Below, in pieces: positions 42,119 to 50,154 of a stretch of 64,000 nucleotides of DNA. The notes under the pieces are model-generated. The model ran no database searches. It saw only the letters and a program-made list of their open reading frames with translations, and had not been told where the DNA came from. The position numbers and the translations under genes are program-made. Positions within the stretch are counted from its first letter, which is position 1. Each line of letters opens with the position of its first letter. The DNA comes from JBBQER01 sp052148155 (GTDB lineage: Bacteria; Actinomycetota; Acidimicrobiia; IMCC26256; PALSA-610): assembly GCA_052148155.1 (NCBI GenBank), contig JBKQIY010000017.1, positions 54,638 to 118,637 of the forward strand, written 5' to 3'.

Positions 42119-42984
42119 GCTCGCAGCGGACGGGCGCGCGCGGCGTCCCACGCGGTCGCCAGACCGGACCGGGCGTGAACTGCCAAGCCGCGTTCGACCT
42201 CCGCGAGCATCCCGAGCGCGTAGGCCTCTGACGGACTGCACTCGGGCGCGGCTTTGGTCAGCCACGCGTCGGCTACCACGGCGTCTTGGTGTTCGCCGAG
42301 CACGTCCTGCACGTGGGTGAGCGCGATCGCGAGGTCCCGCGCCGGCCGCCCCATCACCGGGCTCGAGAGCTCGGCGGCGTAGCGGCAGCGTTTGGTACGG
42401 ATGCGGACCTCGTGAAGTGCGGCATCGGATGGGACAGTGGCGAGTTGGTTGACCGCGCGCCGTAGGCGCCGCCATGTGGGTCGCACCGCGCCGGGTAACG
42501 CGTCGATCGCGAGGGCATGCGCACTCGGAGTCAGCCGGGGAGTGGTGACCGCCTCGTGCAGCGCGCGGTGCAGGCTCGCGTAACGCGGGTGGCGCAGCGC
42601 GCGGAGCAGGTCGGTGCGAGCGACCGCATGGTCGGCGTCAAGTCGGCGAATGGCCGCGCGCGCCGCGTCGGCATCGCTTCCAGGCAGGAGGCTGGCGTGG
42701 AGCGACAGTCGCTCGCGCAGCACCTCGATATCGCGCACCGCGCCGAGCTCGGCGCCGAGCGCTCGCAGTTCGCCCCGTAAAAGGACCGCCCATCGGGCAT
42801 CGACGAAGTTGTGCAGCGTGCGCAGGTCAGAACGTATCCGGCGGGTCGCGATGCGGGCCTGGTGCACCGCCTCGGGATCGCGTTCGGTCCACAGTGCGGG
42901 CTCGTTGGTGTCGAAACGTGCGACCGACGACGCCAAGGCCATGCGGACAACGTCGGACACGCGCAGGCGTGCGGGCTTGGTCAC
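42109..42984 (-). CDS. CHAD domain protein
   Basis: CHAD domains are helical, histidine- and arginine-rich modules that bind polyphosphate. The 291-aa protein has the two four-helix halves, each opening with a conserved HxxRxxxRR-type signature (VHQARIATRRIRSDLRTL at about residues 40-57, and LHEVRIRTKRCRYAAEL in the second half), with many Arg residues lining the presumed groove. It has no CYTH domain. It lies 2 bp after ppk, which supports a polyphosphate role such as granule association. Confidence 0.9.
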   Translation of the reverse strand: MTKPARLRVSDVVRMALASSVARFDTNEPALWTERDPEAVHQARIATRRIRSDLRTLHNFVDARWAVLLRGELRALGAELGAVRDIEVLRERLSLHASLLPGSDADAARAAIRRLDADHAVARTDLLRALRHPRYASLHRALHEAVTTPRLTPSAHALAIDALPGAVRPTWRRLRRAVNQLATVPSDAALHEVRIRTKRCRYAAELSSPVMGRPARDLAIALTHVQDVLGEHQDAVVADAWLTKAAPECSPSEAYALGMLAEVERGLAVHARSGLATAWDAARARPLRAWM

Positions 42985-42986
42985 GA

Positions 42987-45062
42987 TCAGCCGTCGACGC
43001 TGCGCGCCTTCGTTCGTGCGAGTGCCAGGTTTTGCAGCGCGACCTGGGCGTCGATGCCGTGGACAGCCGGAACCTTCGACCAGGTACCGTCGGCTTCAAG
43101 GCTCCAGGCGAGCGAGTCGTCGGCGAAGTTCAGCTCGAGGATCTCGTCGAGTCGCGCGCGCAGACGCCGATCCGACACGCGCAACATTGCTTCGACCCGG
43201 CGATCCAGGTTCCGGGGCATCATGTCGGCCGAGCCGATCACGTACTCGGTGTCATCGCGACCAGGCTCACCGAAACGGAAGATCCGGGAGTGTTCGAGGA
43301 ATCGACCGACGATCGAACGCACGGTGATCCGTTCGGACAGGCCCGGCACCCCGGGCCGCAGGCAGCAGATCCCGCGTACGTCGATGTCGACCCGAGCGCC
43401 GGCGGTCGACGCGGCGCAGAGCTCGTCGATGATCTCGGCGTCGACGAGCGCGTTCATCTTCATCGTGATGACACCGTCGGGGCGAGCCTCTCCCCGGATC
43501 AGCGAGCAGAACTCGTCGCGCAGGTGCATCGGCGCGACGATCAGTCGGCCGTACTCGCCGGGTCGGCTATAGCCGGTGAGGTGGTTGAAAAGCTCTGAGA
43601 TGTCGTCGCCGAGCTCTTCGTCGACGGAGAGCACACCGAGATCCTCGTAGATCGTGGCTGTTTTCGGGTTGTAGTTGCCGGTGCCGACATGGCAGTAGCG
43701 GCGAATGCCGTCGGACTCCTGGCGTACGACCAGCAGGATCTTGGCGTGCGTTTTCAAGCCAACGAGGCCGTACACGACGTGGGCGCCGGCCTGCTCGAGC
43801 ATGCGAGCCCGCTCGATGTTCGCCTGCTCTTCGAAACGCGCTTTGAGCTCGACGAGTGCAACCACCTGCTTGCCGGCCTCCGCGGCCTTGACTAACGACC
43901 CGACGATGCCGGCTTCGTCGCCGCCAGTTCGGTACAACGTCTGCTTGATCGCGAGCACGTCGGGGTCGCGCGCGGCCTGATCGACGAAGGCTTCGACACT
44001 CGTGGTGAACGAGTCGTACGGATGGTGCAGCAGGACGTCGCCGCCGCGCATCGCCCAGAAGATATCGACGTCGTCGCCACCGGCGAGCGGTGCCGGCGTC
44101 TGCGGCGTGAACGCCGGGAACTTGAGTTCGGGACGTCGGAGCGCGTACAGCGCTTGAAGTCCGGTCAGATCGAGCGGGCCGTCGATCACGTACGCGTCGG
44201 CCGGCACGAGCTCGAGCTCACGGCACAGGAGCTGAACGACCTCAGCTGTCATGTGCGCGTCGACTTCGAGACGTACCGCGGCTCCGAATTTGGTGCGTTG
44301 CCGAAGCACGAATTCCATCGCCGCGAGGAGGTCTTCCGCGTCGTCGGAGAGCTCGAAGTCGGCGTCGCGGGTGACACGAAACGCGTACTGTTCGAGCACT
44401 TCCATTCCGGGGAAGAGCGCGTCGAGGTGAGCGGCGATGACCTGCTCGAGCGCGACGAAGCGCGAGCTGGCCGGCACCGCGACGAACCGGGGAAGCAGCG
44501 GCGGCACTTTCACCCGAGCGAAACGCTGCTCTCCGGTGCTTGCATCACGTACGACGACCGCGAGATTCAGTGAGAGGCTCGAGATGTACGGAAATGGATG
44601 CGCGGGGTCGACCGCCAACGGTGTGAGCACCGGAAAGATCCGGTCGTCGAACTCGCGGGTCAGTTGCGTACGCTCGTTCGTGTCGAGGTCGCTCCAATCG
44701 CAGAATCCGACGCCGGACTCCTGCAACCCTGGCAACACGTCCTTGGTGAACACCGATGCCTGGAGCGTGACGAGCTCCTCGACCCGGGTACGAATTGCAC
44801 TGAGCTGTTCGACTTGGTCGATGCCCTGCTGTGAGGTGGGTCGAATACCGGCCTCGAGCTGTTCCTTCAAACCGGAGACGCGCACTTGGAAGAATTCATC
44901 GAGGTTGGAGCTGAAGATCGCCAAGAATTTTGCGCGTTCGAGCAGCGGCAACGCGCCGTTTTCCGCGAGTGCGAGGACCCGTGCATTGAATTCGAGCCAG
45001 GAGAGCTCGCGGTCCAGATAGCGGGGCGAGCCGGCTCGGTGAGTGTCGCCGCCGGGGTGCAT
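42987..45062 (-). CDS. ppk: Polyphosphate kinase 1
   Basis: PPK1 reversibly transfers the gamma phosphate of ATP to inorganic polyphosphate. The 691-aa protein has the N-domain start YLDRELSWLEFNARVL, head-domain FSSNLDEFFQVRVSGL and VLTPLAVDPAHPFPYIS, then the catalytic core with the phosphohistidine in GLKTHAKILLVVR, RYCHVGTGNYNP, MKMNALVD and IGSADMMPRNLDRRVE (second active His region in RGICCLRPG to GSADM). ATG 45062 is chosen at the last Met before the conserved N-terminus. It heads a leftward cluster with CHAD, Nudix and phosphatase genes, next to the Pho regulon. Confidence 0.95.
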   Translation of the reverse strand: MHPGGDTHRAGSPRYLDRELSWLEFNARVLALAENGALPLLERAKFLAIFSSNLDEFFQVRVSGLKEQLEAGIRPTSQQGIDQVEQLSAIRTRVEELVTLQASVFTKDVLPGLQESGVGFCDWSDLDTNERTQLTREFDDRIFPVLTPLAVDPAHPFPYISSLSLNLAVVVRDASTGEQRFARVKVPPLLPRFVAVPASSRFVALEQVIAAHLDALFPGMEVLEQYAFRVTRDADFELSDDAEDLLAAMEFVLRQRTKFGAAVRLEVDAHMTAEVVQLLCRELELVPADAYVIDGPLDLTGLQALYALRRPELKFPAFTPQTPAPLAGGDDVDIFWAMRGGDVLLHHPYDSFTTSVEAFVDQAARDPDVLAIKQTLYRTGGDEAGIVGSLVKAAEAGKQVVALVELKARFEEQANIERARMLEQAGAHVVYGLVGLKTHAKILLVVRQESDGIRRYCHVGTGNYNPKTATIYEDLGVLSVDEELGDDISELFNHLTGYSRPGEYGRLIVAPMHLRDEFCSLIRGEARPDGVITMKMNALVDAEIIDELCAASTAGARVDIDVRGICCLRPGVPGLSERITVRSIVGRFLEHSRIFRFGEPGRDDTEYVIGSADMMPRNLDRRVEAMLRVSDRRLRARLDEILELNFADDSLAWSLEADGTWSKVPAVHGIDAQVALQNLALARTKARSVDG

Positions 45063-45187
45063 ATGCGAATGGTAGGCGGGTCGCCTTGTCGGCCGATAGC
45101 CGCGATCGCCAACGAGCGGCCGCCGACGAGCGGCCACCCGAGGAGCGTGATCCCGGCCGCACGGTGTGCGGGTCGGCCGGGTAGCGT

Positions 45188-46420
45188 GTGAACACGAACG
45201 CACGGCCCCGACTCGAGTCGACGACGTTCCCTCCGTTCGCGCGGCTTGCGCTCGCGTATGCGATCGGCGTCGCAGGCGACGTGTTCGTCACGGTTTCGCT
45301 GGCCGACACGCTGTTTTTCAGCGCGACGACCAGTCAGGCGCGGCCAAAAGTGCTGCTGTACCTCTTTTTGACGCTGGCGCCGTTCGCGGTTGTGGCACCG
45401 GTGTTCGGTCCGCTCATCGACCGCACTCGTGGTGGTCGTCGGCTGACGTTCGCGGCGGCGATGGCGGCCCGAGCGGTGCTGTGCCTGATTATGGCTGCCC
45501 ACGTCAACGGTTTGGCGTTGTATCCGCTCGCGTTCGGTGCACTAGTGCTCTCAAAGACGCAGAGCGTGACGAAGAGCGCACTGGTACCGACGGTGATCAG
45601 GCACAAGGGCGAACTTGTGCTGGTCAACTCTCGTTTGGCGTTCATCAGCATTCTCGCCGGACTTGTCGCCGGGCCGGTCGCGGCGCTCATACTCCACTTC
45701 GGGGACGCGCCGTGGGTGCTGCGCACCGCATCGTTGATTTTCCTGGTCGGCACGCTCGCCGCGTTCGGCCTTCCCCGAGCCGACAAGGTCGCACGACCGG
45801 AAACGGTCGGCGAGCGCGAGGCGCTCCACACCAGGAGCATCCTCGCGGCGGGGTCCGCGATGGCTGTCATGCGCGGCGTCGTGGGGTTCTTCACCTTTTT
45901 CGCGGCATTTGTGCTCAAGTCACACGGGGAGCCGGCCTGGATCTACGGCCTCGTGCTCATGATGAGCATGGTCGGTACGGCGGTCGGGACGATCCTCGCT
46001 CCGTTCTTACGCCGCCGTACCCGCGAAGAATGGATCCTGGCCGGCGCGCTCGTCGTTCCGAGCATCCCGTTGGTGTTCGCGGCACGAGCGTACGGCCGCG
46101 AGGCGCTCGTGGTCGCGGCCGTGTCGGTCGCGGCCGCGTCGGCTGCCGGTCGCCTCGCGTTCGACAGTCTCGTACAACGCGACGGATCGGACGCCGTTCG
46201 AGGGCGAGCGTTCGCACGTTTCGAAACGCGCTTCCAGCTCGTATGGGTACTCGGCGGAGTGTTGGCAGTCATCTTCCCGGGCGGCGGACGGTCAGGCATC
46301 TTCCTCGTGGCGCTGGTGCTGCTGTTCGCGGGCCTGTCGTACGTCGGTGCGGTCCGCCGTCCCGGCCCCGACGAGCGGCCGAAGCAGAATCGGGCCGCGA
46401 CCGGCGATCCATCCGACTAG
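45188..46420 (+). CDS. MFS-type membrane transporter
   Basis: The 410-aa protein has about 12 hydrophobic helices (first pair at residues 20-65, with the motif-A-like loop GPLIDRTRGGRRLT at 75-88). It ends in a hydrophilic Arg/Asp/Pro tail. It looks like the MFS_3 (enterobactin-exporter-like) group often found in actinobacteria, but the substrate is unknown. Start GTG 45188 is 125 bp from the divergent ppk. The Eis-like acetyltransferase begins 9 bp after its stop, so the two genes are likely co-transcribed. Confidence 0.85.
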   Translation: MNTNARPRLESTTFPPFARLALAYAIGVAGDVFVTVSLADTLFFSATTSQARPKVLLYLFLTLAPFAVVAPVFGPLIDRTRGGRRLTFAAAMAARAVLCLIMAAHVNGLALYPLAFGALVLSKTQSVTKSALVPTVIRHKGELVLVNSRLAFISILAGLVAGPVAALILHFGDAPWVLRTASLIFLVGTLAAFGLPRADKVARPETVGEREALHTRSILAAGSAMAVMRGVVGFFTFFAAFVLKSHGEPAWIYGLVLMMSMVGTAVGTILAPFLRRRTREEWILAGALVVPSIPLVFAARAYGREALVVAAVSVAAASAAGRLAFDSLVQRDGSDAVRGRAFARFETRFQLVWVLGGVLAVIFPGGGRSGIFLVALVLLFAGLSYVGAVRRPGPDERPKQNRAATGDPSD

Positions 46421-46429
46421 AACGGGCGG

Positions 46430-47647
46430 ATGCCGCTCGACGTGCGACCGATCACCGACGACGAGCTGGCCACGATGCTCGAGGTCGACCGGCGCGGCTT
46501 TGGCGTAGCGCCCCGCACGCCCGATCGGGCCGACAGCTGGGTGCGCGACGAAACTGACCGCACCCAGTGCGCATTCGAGAATGGCACGATGGTCGGCTGC
46601 AGCCGGGCGTACACGTTCGAACTGACGATGCCCGGCGGGGCCCGCGTCCCCGTTGCGGGTGTGTCGTCGGTGGCCGTGCAGCCCACTCATCGTCGCCGAG
46701 GTCTGCTCACCGCGATGATCGGTGCCCTCCACGACGACGCCCGCGCGCGCGGCGAGGTCGCATCAGTGCTGACCGCGTCGGAAAGCATCATTTACAAGCG
46801 GTTCGGGTACGGGCCAGCAACCTGGCGACTGGGCTGTTCGCTCGCTCACAGCCACGCGCGACTGGCCCAGCCCGTGAACGATGCTGGACGCGTCCGCCTC
46901 GTTACCAGGGGTGAGGCCGACGTGCTGTATCGAGAGGTCTACGAGCAGGTCCGACTCGGTCGGGCCGGCATGGTGTCGCGCCCTGAGTCCTGGTGGCCGG
47001 AAGTGTTCTGGGTGACCGAAAGCGGCCGGGCGTTCTTCGACGCGGTGCACGAAGACGCCGACGGGCGCGCCGACGGGTACGTCGCCTACGAGATCAAAGG
47101 TGAATGGTACGGCGGCATGTCCGAGCGCGAGATGTTCGTGTGGGACTTCCAGGCCACCAACCCGATCGCGCGCGCGGCCCTGTGGGGGTTCGTGTTCGGC
47201 GTCGACCTCGTCGGCAAGATCATGGCGACGAACCTTCCGCCCGACGAGCCATTGCGCCTCATGCTCGCCGATCCCCGCCAGCTGCGTACCGACTTCTTCA
47301 ACGACTCCTTGTGGCTGTTGCCGCTCGACAGCGCCGCGCTGCTCGGGGCGCGCGCCTACTCGGCGGCCGGCCAGCTGACGATCGAGATTGTCGATCCCGT
47401 CGGTTCGCGATCGCGTTTCTCCCTCGACGGCGGACCCGACGGTGCGAGTTGCCGAGAGGATGCCCGCAACGTGTCCGCGGCCCTGACATGCTCACGTTCG
47501 ACCCTCGGAGCGTTGCTCTTGGGCGGCAATTCGTGGGCGACACTCGCCGCGGCCGGTGAAGTCGACGAGCACGCAGCCGGCGCCATCGCTCGAGCCGACG
47601 CGATGTTCGCCGCCGCTCCCGCGCCCGCAACCCTGACCTGGTTCTAA
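46430..47647 (+). CDS. Eis-like GNAT N-acetyltransferase
   Basis: The 405-aa protein has the Eis layout: an N-terminal GNAT domain with the acetyl-CoA loop VQPTHRRRGLLTAMI (residues 84-98), a second GNAT-like domain, and a C-terminal sterol-carrier-like domain (from about 300), ending in the free-carboxylate LTWF. The conserved SESIIYKRFGYG follows the acetyl-CoA loop. Eis proteins acetylate amines such as aminoglycosides or lysines; the physiological substrate here is unknown. It converges with the DUF2342 gene 112 bp away. Confidence 0.9.
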   Translation: MPLDVRPITDDELATMLEVDRRGFGVAPRTPDRADSWVRDETDRTQCAFENGTMVGCSRAYTFELTMPGGARVPVAGVSSVAVQPTHRRRGLLTAMIGALHDDARARGEVASVLTASESIIYKRFGYGPATWRLGCSLAHSHARLAQPVNDAGRVRLVTRGEADVLYREVYEQVRLGRAGMVSRPESWWPEVFWVTESGRAFFDAVHEDADGRADGYVAYEIKGEWYGGMSEREMFVWDFQATNPIARAALWGFVFGVDLVGKIMATNLPPDEPLRLMLADPRQLRTDFFNDSLWLLPLDSAALLGARAYSAAGQLTIEIVDPVGSRSRFSLDGGPDGASCREDARNVSAALTCSRSTLGALLLGGNSWATLAAAGEVDEHAAGAIARADAMFAAAPAPATLTWF

Positions 47648-47759
47648 GAGCCGCGCGACTCGCGTGAGGACACGCTCGAAGCACGCGCGCCGCCGCCGGC
47701 CGATGACCGGCGGTGCGGTCGACTCGCCCCCGCGCCGTCCCGCAGGCCAGACCGAATGG

Positions 47760-48968
47760 TCAGAGGTCGATGCGGGCCATCCAAAGGCCCGGAGCTTCGA
47801 GCTCGGTCGGCGTCGGCATCATGTCTGGGGCGGTCCACAATCGGTTGAGCTGTTCGATCCCGCCTCGCTCGACAACGCCGCGACTGAACGCGGTCCCGAC
47901 GTCATAGTGACTCCGGTCGAGCTCGAGCCCGAGGAGACGGTCAACGAACGCGGCAGCTTCGCCGCGGTCGTATCGATGTCGTTTGAGCGCCTCATCGATA
48001 CGCGCGTGCGATGTCATCATTCGCTCGCCCAGTGTCTCGACGACGATGTCGGTGTATCCCTCCAGGACCGAGACGAAGCGTTGCAAGGATTCGAGCATCG
48101 GTGTCTGCCGCTCGGAACGCATCGCGCCGAGCAACGTGCTCGGGTCGCCGAGCTGGGTCAGGGACGCCATCGACGACGGGTCGGTGAGATCGAGGTCGCC
48201 GAGCTGGTCTTGCAACGCGTCGGGTTGCACTTCGTACGCGCCGACGTACTGCGTCGCCAGTCGTTCGAGCTCGTCGCGCACCCACGGAACTGAACGTTGC
48301 GCGCCGTGCACGACCTCGCGTAGCGCCAGCCCGTAGCGGAGCTCGTCGGCCGGCAACGACCACTCTTCAGCGAACGCTTCGACATTGCGAACCAGGAAAC
48401 GTTGTCTCGGTGGGCCGTGCAACGGCAAGGGCAGGTCATATTGACCGAGGGCGTGATGCGCCAGCTGGCCGATCATCGAGCCCGACCACACCCCGAGCAG
48501 GAGCGGCAACAGGCTCTGCATCAAAAACGCCGAAATGTCGCCCGGATCGGTGGTCGCCGGCTCGTTCCCGAGACCGGCGATATCGCCGACGTCAGCCGCT
48601 CCCGAACGTTGCAGCGCGCCCGCTAACGCGGTGAGGACCGGCATGAGACCTTCGAGGGTCGCCTGGGCCCAACCTGAGCGGTCGACACAGACACTCGGGA
48701 TGCCGAGCGTCGCCGCGATTCCTGTCGTCTCGACGACCGTCACCTGAGCGGCTCGTACCACGTCGTCGAAGCTGGCCAGCACCGACGGATCGATTTTCGG
48801 CTCCGCGACCGGTTCCCCGGTGTCGGGTTGGGCGGTCGCGACGGCATCGGCGACCTGGTGGGCGATGTCGAAGTTGACCGGCCCCTGTGATTGCAGCATG
48901 CGCATCAGCTGCTGGAGATCGAAGCCGAACGGGTTCGGAAAGCCGGGCCCGGAGGGAACGTCGCTCAC
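47760..48968 (-). CDS. DUF2342 (zinc-metalloprotease-like) family protein
   Basis: The 402-aa helical protein belongs to the actinobacterial DUF2342 family, some members of which are annotated as zinc-dependent metalloproteases. The core segments are MIGQLAHHALGQYDLPLP, FAEEWSLPADELRYGLALREVVHGAQRSVPWV and the C-terminal GIEQLNRLWTAPDMMPTPTEL. Where the F420-associated subgroup has HExxH, this protein has REVVH, so the first zinc His and a normal metallopeptidase site are lacking. Start is GTG 48968. It follows the siroheme-decarboxylase-like gene by 9 bp on the same strand. Confidence 0.85.
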   Translation of the reverse strand: MSDVPSGPGFPNPFGFDLQQLMRMLQSQGPVNFDIAHQVADAVATAQPDTGEPVAEPKIDPSVLASFDDVVRAAQVTVVETTGIAATLGIPSVCVDRSGWAQATLEGLMPVLTALAGALQRSGAADVGDIAGLGNEPATTDPGDISAFLMQSLLPLLLGVWSGSMIGQLAHHALGQYDLPLPLHGPPRQRFLVRNVEAFAEEWSLPADELRYGLALREVVHGAQRSVPWVRDELERLATQYVGAYEVQPDALQDQLGDLDLTDPSSMASLTQLGDPSTLLGAMRSERQTPMLESLQRFVSVLEGYTDIVVETLGERMMTSHARIDEALKRHRYDRGEAAAFVDRLLGLELDRSHYDVGTAFSRGVVERGGIEQLNRLWTAPDMMPTPTELEAPGLWMARIDL

Positions 48969-48977
48969 TTCGTCAGT

Positions 48978-50048
48978 CTACGGAGTGGTACGGGCCCCGA
49001 GGTTCTCGCGTTCCCAGTCCTGCCACTCGGTGCCGAAATAGCGCAGCCGGATCTTCTTGTATTCCTTGACCGACCAAAGCAGGCAATATTCGTCGACGCC
49101 GGTTTCGTCGCGGATCGCGTCGATCGTCGCTTCGCAGTCGCGGGCGCTGCGCCCGTGCACCATCGTGAACACGCTGTACGGCCAATCGTCGTAGGTGGGG
49201 CGGCGGTAGCAGTGGCTGACCGCCGCGAAGGTGGCCATCTGGGGTCCGATCTCATCGAGCCGGTCGTCGGGAACTGCCCACACTCCCATCGCGTTGGCCT
49301 TGAAACCCGCGCTGCGATGGTTCATCACCGCGGCGAAGCGCCGCATCAGTTTGCGGTCCTTGAACGATCGGATCGTGTCGATGATCGACTGCTCGTCGAT
49401 CCCGATCGACGAGCCCTGCGCGGCGAACGGGCGCTCCACGTTGGGAAGGTCTTCTTGTACGAGACGGATGACGGCGAGCTCGAGTTCGGAAAGGTCAGGA
49501 ACCGGCATTTCGGCTTTGCGCTCCGGACGTTCGTGTTCGAGCACGGCGGTCTTGGCGTCAGCTGCGGTTTTGCCGGTCATGTCGAGCTTGACGCCGATCT
49601 TGTAGAGCTTCAACGTCGGGAGTTTGCGGGTCGTGGTCGCGCCCGACGCGCGGTGCAGCACGTCGACGTGATCGTCGAGTGACGCGCCGGGCGGTACCGC
49701 GATCGTGTACCACAGGTTGTACGCGTGATTGCGCTTGTAGTTGTGGCTCACGCCCGGATGCGCGCTCACGATCGCGGCGGCTTCGTCGACAAGATCGGCG
49801 TCCACTTTGGCCGCGACCAGCGCGGACGTGTATCCGAGCGCCCGTGTGTCGAAGATCGCCGAGAGCTGGCGCAACACGCCGTTGTGCTTGACCTTGTCGA
49901 TGCGGTCGCGTACTTCGGGCTCGCTGATACCAAGCCGCTCGCCCAGCGCCGCGTAGGGTCTGGCCTCGAGGGGAAAGTCCCACTGCACCGCGTTGAGCAG
50001 CTCGCGGTCGATGTCGTCGAGCTCGGTCGGTTCGGCTCTCGTCGTCAC
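48978..50048 (-). CDS. Fused siroheme decarboxylase (AhbA-AhbB type)
   Basis: The 356-aa protein consists of two AsnC/Lrp-like halves, each with a winged helix followed by a RAM-like fold. The first half (12-165) carries SAIFDTRALGYTSALVAAKV and HPGVSHNYKRNHAYNLWYT, the second (185-350) carries AVMNHRSAGFKANAMGVW and VSHCYRRPTYDDWPYSVFTM. These HNYxR/HCYxR blocks are the marks of siroheme decarboxylase (AhbA/B, NirD/L/G/H), which makes didecarboxysiroheme, and are absent from true Lrp regulators. GTG 50048 has AGGAG six bases upstream. No other ahb or nir gene is visible in the window. Confidence 0.88.
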   Translation of the reverse strand: MTTRAEPTELDDIDRELLNAVQWDFPLEARPYAALGERLGISEPEVRDRIDKVKHNGVLRQLSAIFDTRALGYTSALVAAKVDADLVDEAAAIVSAHPGVSHNYKRNHAYNLWYTIAVPPGASLDDHVDVLHRASGATTTRKLPTLKLYKIGVKLDMTGKTAADAKTAVLEHERPERKAEMPVPDLSELELAVIRLVQEDLPNVERPFAAQGSSIGIDEQSIIDTIRSFKDRKLMRRFAAVMNHRSAGFKANAMGVWAVPDDRLDEIGPQMATFAAVSHCYRRPTYDDWPYSVFTMVHGRSARDCEATIDAIRDETGVDEYCLLWSVKEYKKIRLRYFGTEWQDWERENLGARTTP

Positions 50049-50154
50049 GGTGTGCTCCTGGCGTGCGGGTCGCGTCGTCCCCATGCTCGCGCGCTGGACC
50101 CCGCACCGCCCGACCGGGGACGCACAGCCCGGCCCGGGGCCCACAGCCGACCGG

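Noticed and set aside
48978..50048. Lrp/AsnC transcriptional regulator reading of this gene
   Set aside because: The two-half design and the HNYxR/HCYxR blocks fit siroheme decarboxylase and not a DNA-binding regulator.
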